From Planctomycetaceae bacterium (GTDB lineage Bacteria; Planctomycetota; Planctomycetia; Pirellulales; PALSA-1355), in the NCBI GenBank assembly GCA_003153375.1, contig PLYM01000213.1, positions 190 through 64,189 of the forward strand: a stretch of 64,000 bases of DNA. Reading direction: 5' to 3'. The notes under the pieces are model-generated. The model was not told the origin of the DNA. It searched no databases and saw only the letters and a program-made list of their open reading frames with translations. This document shows positions 30,568-37,898 of this stretch, in pieces. How positions within the stretch are numbered: position 1 is the first letter of the stretch; each line of letters opens with the position of its first letter. The position numbers and the translations under genes are program-made.

Positions 30568-31953
30568 ATGAGCAGCTTTTCGATGTCGCGACGGGAGCTG
30601 CTGCGGTTTGGCGCGCTGACCTTGGGTGGGTTGAATCTCGTCGATCCCTTGCGGTTGCGGGCGTTGGGCAAGACGGGCGGCACGGCCCGGCATTGCATCT
30701 TCGTGTTTCTCAACGGCGGGCCGGCGCATCTCGACACGTTCGATATGAAGCCCGACGCGCCGGTCGAAATTCGCGGGCTGTTCCGCCCCATCAGCACCTC
30801 GGTGCCGGGCATCGAGATCACGGAGAAGCTGCCCTCGCTGGCGCGGTTGGCGCATCATTTTGCCATCCTGCGTTCGGCCACGCATCCGCTGAGCGCTCAC
30901 AACAGCAGCGCGGCCTATGCCCTCAGCGGTCACTCGCCGGGCAGTGATGCCAATATCCGCCCGACGCCGAACGATCATCCGACCTATGGTTCGGTCGTCG
31001 CGAAAGTCTTGCCGAAGATTGGCGGCATGCCCCCCTTCGTGCTGACGCCGACCTTGCTGTTCGACATGGGTTTTCCTACTCCCAGTGCCGGCGGCGGGTG
31101 GATGGGCAATCGGTACGATCCTCTGCCGGCCGTGCGTAATCGCATGATGGCTCGCTCTCCAAGCTGGGAAGGCAAGCTGCCCGTGCCCACAGGGCTGGGG
31201 CTGCCGGATGAGTTGAGCGTGGAGCGCATGCAGCAGCGCGTGAAGTTGTTGGGGCAGGTGGACGAGGCCTTTGCGGCGGCCAAGTCGGCGGCCGAGCGGT
31301 CGAGCTGGGATGCGCACCAGGCCGAGGCGCTGGACGTGATTCTTTCGCCCACGACGCGCGCGGCCTTCGAGGTCAGTCGCGAGCCGGCCGCGATGCACGA
31401 TCGTTATGGCCGTTCGGAAATGGGACAGGTGCTGCTGCTCTCGCGGCGGTTGATCGAGGCGGGCGTGCGTTTCGTGACGGCCAACGCGGTTTCGAATCCG
31501 GCGAACACCACGTTGTCGGCTTTCCAGATTTGGGACACGCACCGCGATCATTTCCGGCTCTATGAACAGAACCTGCTGCCCGAGCTCGATCAGGGGCTGT
31601 CGGCATTGATCAGCGATTTGGACGAACGGGGGCTGCTCGACGAGACGCTTGTGATCGTGATGGGAGAGATGGGCCGCACTCCCAAGATCAATAGCAACCC
31701 GGACGGCGGCCGCGACCATTGGGGTCAGGCCTACTCGGTGCTGTGGGCCGGCGGCGGCATCCGCGGCGGCCAGGTCGTGGGCGCGACCGATCATCACGGG
31801 GCGTTCGTGAAGGACGCGCCCGCCCGGCCTGATGACATCGCCGCCACGCTCTACGAACTGCTGGGCATTCCCCACGATCTGGTGCTGCGCGACGCCACGG
31901 ACCGTCCGCACCGCATCACCGAAGGCACGCCGATTCGGCAGTTGATCGGCTGA
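30568..31953 (+). CDS. DUF1501-family protein
   Basis: SRRELLRFGALTLGGLNL Tat-like leader; CIFVFLNGGPAHLDTFDMKP; MGRTPKINSNPDGGRDHW. Confidence 0.92.
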   Translation: MSSFSMSRRELLRFGALTLGGLNLVDPLRLRALGKTGGTARHCIFVFLNGGPAHLDTFDMKPDAPVEIRGLFRPISTSVPGIEITEKLPSLARLAHHFAILRSATHPLSAHNSSAAYALSGHSPGSDANIRPTPNDHPTYGSVVAKVLPKIGGMPPFVLTPTLLFDMGFPTPSAGGGWMGNRYDPLPAVRNRMMARSPSWEGKLPVPTGLGLPDELSVERMQQRVKLLGQVDEAFAAAKSAAERSSWDAHQAEALDVILSPTTRAAFEVSREPAAMHDRYGRSEMGQVLLLSRRLIEAGVRFVTANAVSNPANTTLSAFQIWDTHRDHFRLYEQNLLPELDQGLSALISDLDERGLLDETLVIVMGEMGRTPKINSNPDGGRDHWGQAYSVLWAGGGIRGGQVVGATDHHGAFVKDAPARPDDIAATLYELLGIPHDLVLRDATDRPHRITEGTPIRQLIG

Positions 31954-31985
31954 GTGCCCGGGACAATCCTCTTTAAGGAGCCCTC

Positions 31986-32885
31986 GTGATACGCCATCGC
32001 TTCCTCGGCTTGATGTTGGTGGGCATCCTGTTATCGGCGGCAATTCCGGTTGCCGAAGCGCACGCGGACGATCCGTTGGATGCGTTTCCGACGGCGGAAA
32101 AGACGGCCGCGCAGCGGGTCAAGGGGCTCAGCGACGCACAGCGCGAAGCGATTCGCCTGCCCGAGAAGGGGACGGACGTCGTGTTCAGTATCGCCATGCT
32201 GCCGACCGCGAATGGTCCGGGCGATGCCGCGACGAAGGCCGAACCTTGGCTGCGGGTGTTTGCCGATGGGCGGATCAACTGTGGCAGCTCGATGCCTTTG
32301 TCGGTCGAGCGCCGCGACGACACGTTGACCAAGGCCGAACTGGCCTGGCTGTTGCACCTGGCGGTTGACGAATGCCAAATCCTCAGCCGGACCACGAAGG
32401 ACATCGAGGCGGAATTTCAACAGAGCCGTTCAGCGAAACCGGTGCCGGGTGAGCCGCAGCAATCCTTTCAGTATCGCGTCGAGCTGCCTTCGGGAAAAAA
32501 TGAGCTGTTGATTCCCGAGAAGGCGCTGATGTTGCGGCCTTTGCGCGCGAACCTGCAACTGGGTGCTTTTGCCAGCTTGAACAGATATGCCAACTTCCTG
32601 GCCGCGCGAGCGCACCTGGGCGATGCCAAGCAGCGCCAGTCGTTGCTCGACCAGTTGAACGACAAGCTGAAAACGGAACAGCCGACGGCTCCGGCGTTTC
32701 GCATGGAGCACCTGGGCGGAGCACTCAACACCCCAAGGGTTGATTTGACCGCGGCCTTCGAACAGGAAATCGAACTGGAGCCCGGCAAATTCAAACGCGT
32801 GACGGGGAGCATCCTGCGCAAGGAGAAGGGGGCTCCGCCCGCCTTTTCGATTAGCGCCATGGAATACATGAAGCTTCGGCCGTAG
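31986..32885 (+). CDS. Secreted hypothetical protein
   Basis: Signal peptide MIRHRFLGLMLVGILLSAAIPVAEAHA; downstream of the DUF1501 gene. Confidence 0.6.
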   Translation: MIRHRFLGLMLVGILLSAAIPVAEAHADDPLDAFPTAEKTAAQRVKGLSDAQREAIRLPEKGTDVVFSIAMLPTANGPGDAATKAEPWLRVFADGRINCGSSMPLSVERRDDTLTKAELAWLLHLAVDECQILSRTTKDIEAEFQQSRSAKPVPGEPQQSFQYRVELPSGKNELLIPEKALMLRPLRANLQLGAFASLNRYANFLAARAHLGDAKQRQSLLDQLNDKLKTEQPTAPAFRMEHLGGALNTPRVDLTAAFEQEIELEPGKFKRVTGSILRKEKGAPPAFSISAMEYMKLRP

Positions 32886-32962
32886 GCAGAGCCGGTCGCG
32901 TTGTTGCACTTCCTATGCTCAATGCTCGGAACCCATTTTCTAGTGATGTCCCGGCATCGCTC

Positions 32963-32990
32963 TTGACATGCAACCAAAAGGTTGCATAAT
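32963..32990 (+). promoter_or_regulatory. ArsR promoter/operator TTGACATGCAACCAAAAGGTTGCATAAT
   Basis: TTGACA - 16 bp - CATAAT overlapping palindrome ATGCAACC-AAAA-GGTTGCAT. Confidence 0.8.
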
Positions 32991-32996
32991 CAGCCC

Positions 32997-33326
32997 ATGA
33001 GTGAGGGCATGGACAAAGTGTTCAGGGCGCTAGCCGATCCGGGCCGGCGGCGGTTGCTCGATCGGCTGCATGCCGACAATGGGCAAACGCTGGGGGAGCT
33101 TTGCAGGCATTTGAAGATGTCGCGGCAGGCGGTGACCAAGCATCTGAAGTTGCTGGAAGCCGCGAACCTGGTGGCCGTGATCTGGCGAGGCCGCGAGAAG
33201 CTGCACTATCTGAATCCCGTGCCGATTGTGGAAATCGCGGATCGTTGGATCGGCAAGTACGAGCGCGGCCGGCTGCGTGCTCTGGCCGATCTCAAGAAAC
33301 AACTGGAAGGAGAAACCGATGGCTAA
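32997..33326 (+). CDS. ArsR-family transcriptional regulator
   Basis: FRALADPGRRRLLDRL, LGELCRHLKMSRQAVTKHLKLLEAANLV wHTH. Confidence 0.92.
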   Translation: MSEGMDKVFRALADPGRRRLLDRLHADNGQTLGELCRHLKMSRQAVTKHLKLLEAANLVAVIWRGREKLHYLNPVPIVEIADRWIGKYERGRLRALADLKKQLEGETDG

Positions 33327-33780
33327 TTCGCGCTTCGTGTACGTGACCTACATTCGCACCACGCCCGAAAAGCTGTGGCAGGCACTCATCGATCCGGAGT
33401 TCACCCAGCGCTACTGGTGTGAAACCCGGCACGAGGTCTCGTCGCACAAGGGTGGGGCTTGGCGAATCATGGCTCCCGATGGCCGCGTGGCCGACAGTGG
33501 CGAAGTGCTGGAGATCGAGCCGCACCGCCGGCTGGTGCTCTCGTGGCGCAACGAGTTTATGCCCGAGCTGCGTGAGGAGGGTTTTTCGCGGCTGACCTAC
33601 GAGTTGGAAACCGTCGGCGAATCGGTGAAGCTGACCGTGATTCACGAGATGGACAAGCCCAACTCGAAACTCATCGCCACCGTCTCGACCGGCTGGCCCC
33701 ACATCCTGGCCAGTTTGAAGAGCCTGCTGGAAACCGGGGAGCCGTTGGAAGAGACGACGCGATGGCCGAAGGGGTTTTGA
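33319..33780 (+). CDS. SRPBCC/AHSA1-family protein
   Basis: FVYVTYIRTTPEKLWQALIDPEFTQRYW; overlaps the ArsR gene by 8 bp. Confidence 0.92.
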   Translation: MANSRFVYVTYIRTTPEKLWQALIDPEFTQRYWCETRHEVSSHKGGAWRIMAPDGRVADSGEVLEIEPHRRLVLSWRNEFMPELREEGFSRLTYELETVGESVKLTVIHEMDKPNSKLIATVSTGWPHILASLKSLLETGEPLEETTRWPKGF

Positions 33781-33887
33781 GACGGCCTGAGTGGTTGGCT
33801 GGTGGCTGCTGTATACTCGGACCGTTGGATGTTGCCGGCAGAGGACGCCGGAAGTTCAGCAATCCACCGAAGGGCCACGAACACGCC

Positions 33888-34544
33888 ATGCACGATGACA
33901 GCTATCGGCAACTTCTACGACGCGCGGTGATCGCTTTGTCGATCTGCGCGGTGGCGGTGGTGGTTTGTTATTTTGGGGTCGATCGGCCGGTGGCGTTCTT
34001 CGTGCATCAGCAGGGGATCAACGAGATTCGGGTTTTCCGTTGGCTGACTTTGCCGCCGCCGCTGTTGCAGTCGTGGTCGCCATTGATTTTGGTGCTGCTG
34101 ATGGTCAGCCGGGCGTTTGCGCCGTGGGCTCGCTGGCAGAAGGTGCTGCTGGTGGCCTGCTTGAGCATGCTCATGGCCAACGAGTTTCGCGTGTCGCTGG
34201 GTGATCTGTTTGGCCGGTACTGGCCGGAGACGTGGTTCGACAATAACCCGTCGCTGATCGGCAACGGCACCTATGGGTTTCATCCGTTCGTGCATGGCGA
34301 CGACCTGGGCAGTTTTCCGTCGGGGCACGCAGCCCGGATTTTAGGCTTTGCCACGGTGTGGTGGCTGGCCATGCCCCGCAGCCGCGCGGTATGTGTCGTG
34401 GTCTGCCCGCCGATGCTCTTCAGCTTGGTGGCGATGAACTACCACTTCGTCGGCGACGTGGTTGCCGGCGGCACGTTGGGGGCCATTGTGGCGATGTACG
34501 CGGTGCGGCTGGCCGATCTGCGAAGGCGCGAAGACGTGGTCTGA
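33888..34544 (+). CDS. PAP2-superfamily phosphatase (membrane)
   Basis: GSFPSGHAARILGFATVWWLA...NYHFVGDVVAGGTLG. Confidence 0.9.
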   Translation: MHDDSYRQLLRRAVIALSICAVAVVVCYFGVDRPVAFFVHQQGINEIRVFRWLTLPPPLLQSWSPLILVLLMVSRAFAPWARWQKVLLVACLSMLMANEFRVSLGDLFGRYWPETWFDNNPSLIGNGTYGFHPFVHGDDLGSFPSGHAARILGFATVWWLAMPRSRAVCVVVCPPMLFSLVAMNYHFVGDVVAGGTLGAIVAMYAVRLADLRRREDVV

Positions 34545-34571
34545 CCGTTGGGCCCGCGGCGGGGCGATCGA

Positions 34572-34877
34572 CTAACCGGCAGCAGGTCCGGCCATCCAAC
34601 GCGCGTATCTGCGTTTTGCGACGAAAAGCAACAGCAAGCCGCTCAAGGCCAGCAGCGACCAGCGAAGGTACGTCGCTTCGCTGAACGAAAGCCCGAGCCC
34701 GGTCCAAAGTGCCATGTGCGCGGCCAGGCAGACCGGGCACTTGGGCATCAGCACCCAGACGGCGAGCGAGAACGTTCCGGCGGCGAACTCCCAACTGCGC
34801 CGCGGCTCAAGCGGCGCGGGTGGGCAATCACCGTGGCAGCATCCGCCGTTCAATGGCAATCCTTCTCGTGGCAGCAT
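34572..34877 (-). CDS. Small Cys-containing membrane protein
   Basis: VLMPKCPVCLAAHMALWTGLGLS plus a TM segment; overlaps the end of the DUF899 gene. Confidence 0.55.
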   Translation of the reverse strand: MLPREGLPLNGGCCHGDCPPAPLEPRRSWEFAAGTFSLAVWVLMPKCPVCLAAHMALWTGLGLSFSEATYLRWSLLALSGLLLLFVAKRRYARWMAGPAAG

Positions 34878-35620
34878 GATCCGGCGCCCTGCGATGTCGG
34901 TTCATATTTGTCGTGATGACGCACCCACGCCATGGGCGAAGGCAAGCCGCCTTCGTTGCGTCCCTTGGTTACGCGGTCGAGGATGGCGTAGGTTCCCAAC
35001 ATCGCCTCCAGGCCGCGGCCATAGGTGGAGTAGGTGTGAAATATCGTACCGCCGGGATCCTTGCAGAAACAACTCAGGCCGGGATTTTCCTCACCATGCG
35101 GAGCAGTGGTGGCGAAGTTGTAGGCCTTCGCGCCGCTGTCGACTTCTTGCTTGGTGAAGTACACGCCAAAGTCGCGGTTGAAGTCGTTGCCCCCGGACGA
35201 CACCCAGCGAAAGTGCCAGCCCATCCGCTTCGGGAACGCGGCCAGTTTCTCCACGGGCGCCCGCGAGATCAGCACCAACGAGACGTCGCGCGCCCCCAGA
35301 TGCTCGACCGCGCCCTGCATGTGATCCATCACATACGAGCAGCCCGGGCAACCCTCTTCCCAATCGGGACCAAACATGAAGTGATAGGTGGCCAGTTGGC
35401 TCCGTCCGTTGAACAGATCGGCCAGGCTAAGTTTGCCCTGGGGCCCGGTGAAGACGTATTCCTTCTCGACGCGGGTCCAGGGAAGTTCGCGCCGCAGGCC
35501 GGCGAGCTCATCGCTCAAGCGGGTCAGTTCCTTTTCTTTCGCCAGGAACTGCGTGTGGGCGGTCAACCATTCGCGACGTGAGACGACTTGCGGATCTCGG
35601 GTGGCCGTGGCGGTATTCAT
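34850..35620 (-). CDS. DUF899 thioredoxin-like family protein
   Basis: SRREWLTAHTQFLAKEKELTRLSDELAGLRRELPW...YHFMFGPDWEEGCPGCSYVMDHM. Confidence 0.9.
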   Translation of the reverse strand: MNTATATRDPQVVSRREWLTAHTQFLAKEKELTRLSDELAGLRRELPWTRVEKEYVFTGPQGKLSLADLFNGRSQLATYHFMFGPDWEEGCPGCSYVMDHMQGAVEHLGARDVSLVLISRAPVEKLAAFPKRMGWHFRWVSSGGNDFNRDFGVYFTKQEVDSGAKAYNFATTAPHGEENPGLSCFCKDPGGTIFHTYSTYGRGLEAMLGTYAILDRVTKGRNEGGLPSPMAWVRHHDKYEPTSQGAGSCCHEKDCH

Positions 35621-35663
35621 GACGGAGAAGTCCTGAAAGTTATGTTGATTGAGCTGTCGGTCG

Positions 35664-36149
35664 TTATTTCTTGCGCTGCGTTGAGGTGCTCTGCGTGGAG
35701 GTGCGCTCCGCGCGTGCGCCGATTTTCTCGATCCAATGGCTCCATCCCTTGGTCATGCCCTCGCGATGTTCGGGCGTGATCCATCCCATGCCGCGGTGTA
35801 CGAACGTCAAGCGGGTGCCGCTTCCCTGGGCGGTGAAACGATATTGGATATGATTGGCCGCGGGATAGGACATCATCAAAGGTCCGCAAATCTCGAGCAA
35901 CGTCGGGGGCTTGATCACCTGCACGTGTCCCCACAGGTGGCCCGCGTTGTTTCCCAAATCGCGAAACCATCGCCCGCCGGGCCAGGCTTCGAGCTTGAAC
36001 GGCATTGGCGTGCCATCCATCATTTGCGAGTCGGGACCAATTTCGTCGAGCATCGCCGCGAAGGCGACCTCGATCGGCGCGGCGATGTCGATCGACTTGT
36101 GAATCTCGACGGATTCGATTGAATGCTGGCGTTGCGTTTCGGTGGTCAT
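35664..36149 (-). CDS. SRPBCC/AHSA1-family protein
   Basis: EIHKSIDIAAPIEVAFAAMLDEIGPDSQ...MTKGWSHWIEKI; overlaps ArsR by 4 bp. Confidence 0.88.
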   Translation of the reverse strand: MTTETQRQHSIESVEIHKSIDIAAPIEVAFAAMLDEIGPDSQMMDGTPMPFKLEAWPGGRWFRDLGNNAGHLWGHVQVIKPPTLLEICGPLMMSYPAANHIQYRFTAQGSGTRLTFVHRGMGWITPEHREGMTKGWSHWIEKIGARAERTSTQSTSTQRKK

Positions 36150-36523
36150 GAGGTTCCTTTCTTGCGAGTTGATCGCTCGGCGGTGCTTGCCAGGTTCTGG
36201 GCACGGCGCTCGGCCCGCACTTTGATTCGGTCGAGCTGACGTTCCCAATGTTGTTCGAACGACTTCACCCAGTCGTAGACGGGCCGCAGCTGATCGACGT
36301 TGAGTTCGTAGACCCGGTGCTGACCCTGCTTGCTGACGGAAACGAGACCGACCTCGCGCAGCACGCCCAAGTGTTTCGAAACGGCCGGCTGCGGCAGTCC
36401 CAGCGTGACGACGATGGTGCCCACGGCCAGGCCGCGGCCTCGCGACAGCAGGTCGATGATCTGCCGTCGTCGCGGTTCGGCAATGGCGGTAAAGACGTTG
36501 GACGCTGAGGCGGTTCGTGACAT
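36146..36523 (-). CDS. ArsR-family transcriptional regulator
   Basis: FTAIAEPRRRQIIDLLSRG, LPQPAVSKHLGVLREVGLV. Confidence 0.92.
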   Translation of the reverse strand: MSRTASASNVFTAIAEPRRRQIIDLLSRGRGLAVGTIVVTLGLPQPAVSKHLGVLREVGLVSVSKQGQHRVYELNVDQLRPVYDWVKSFEQHWERQLDRIKVRAERRAQNLASTAERSTRKKGTS

Positions 36524-36529
36524 GCCGGG

Positions 36530-36557
36530 ATTATATTCCCAATACGGAATATGTCAA
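36530..36557 (-). promoter_or_regulatory. ArsR promoter/operator TTGACATATTCCGTATTGGGAATATAAT (minus strand)
   Basis: TTGACA - 16 bp - TATAAT overlapping palindrome ATATTCC-N6-GGAATAT. Confidence 0.82.
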
Positions 36558-36646
36558 GCGCGAGAAAAATAGCCGGCCACAAAACGGCCTGTTGAATGCA
36601 AAGAGGGGGCGGGTCGGACTGTTTGCTAGCCGGGCTGCTGGCAGCG

Positions 36647-37633
36647 TCACGTTTTTTGCTGGCGGCGCGATGCTTCGAATACGGCGGCAAAGGTGAACCC
36701 GCCTTGCAGCGTGCCCTGCGGGTCGATGTAGTACCAGTCGTTGAGGTTCGCAAGGCTGACGCTGGCTTTCGAGCCCAATTCCAGTGGGGCCAGGTTAGCG
36801 GGAGCGTTGGCCAGCGTGCCGTAGACCAGGTCCCCTTCCAGCGCGGTCACGGTGACTCAGATGTATTCGGTCACGTGCTCAGATCGGAACGGCGCCTTGA
36901 TGGAAAAGTCTTCGCCGGCGGTTGTTTCATACGCGGCCACGAATTGCGGTCAGTTCGCTCGCGCCTTGGCCACCGCCTCCACCATCAGGGGGGTCGTCGT
37001 CGGAAACGGAAATGACGGGCGCGGTCAGCGAATGCTGCAAAGCGGCCAGAGGGTCGTCGGATTGCAGGGCGCGCAGGGTCTCCTCGTGGATGGGATAGCC
37101 CCGCTCAGTATCGGGAACTTAAATCAGCAGGCAATTCTCGTCCAAAAACTCCGCCAGCAGCTTCGCCAGCCGTCGGTAGCACTCGGTAATTTCCGCGTCG
37201 GTCGCTGAGCTGTTGGTTGCCAGGTCATCGAAGGAAAACCAGGCCCGATGTTGGGCGAAGAGGCGTCGAGTGCGCAGATCGACTCCGCCGCCGTCTCGGG
37301 ATCGTTCACATAAGGGCAGGGCACTCAATTGACCAGGTAGGCCCGGTTGTGGTGCACGATCGTGTTGATGAAGCCCGCACAGACCGCGAACCCGTCGGGC
37401 CCCTCGGCGGTGCCATCGCCCAGGTCGGCATTCCACGCTCGGCTGGCCATTTTGGCGAGCACGACCTGGTCGAACGTCACGGGCTCGCGCAGCAGCGCGA
37501 CCAGCGAAATCATGCGCCCTGCGCGTCGCCTGCGTCGCCGCCAGTAGAGCCAAACCGCGACACCCGCCGCCGCGGCCGTGGCGACCAACGTGATCCAGAT
37601 GATGAGCTGCACGGTGTGTGGCATCGAAATCAC
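36647..37633 (-). pseudogene. DUF2314-like gene with several stops and frameshifts
   Basis: Homology-like segments in different frames: FAVCAGFINTIVHHNRAYLVN*VPCPYVND; AWFSFDDLATNSSATDAEITECYRRLAKLLAEFLDENCLLI*; PVISVSDDDP / MVEAVAKARAN*PQFVAAYETTAGEDFSIKAPFRSEHVTEYI*VTVTALEGDLVYG...LNDWYYIDPQGTLQGGFT. Confidence 0.75.
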
Positions 37634-37898
37634 TCGATGACCGCCGCCAGCCCAAGGGCGTGCCTCCCAGCGAGCAAACGCTTGTCAGGGAAGCAGCGCG
37701 CCGGCGTCGGTTGATTAGTATACATACGTACATTATCATAATAATGTCCGAAAGCAAGAGGTATACCAACCAATGAACCGGTGACGGTGAGGCGGGCATC
37801 CGTTAATTCCGAACGCCAGGGAGCGTGGAGCTTGCCCACGTGGGCCTTTGGCCCACAGGGATTTCGCCACGTCTACCATCCGCCAAGAGGGGCCCGCC

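Noticed and set aside
36647-37633. UGA-to-Trp recoding or selenocysteine in the DUF2314-like gene
   Set aside because: The gene also carries a TAA and frameshifts, and TGA is used as a normal stop elsewhere in the window; ordinary pseudogenisation is simpler.
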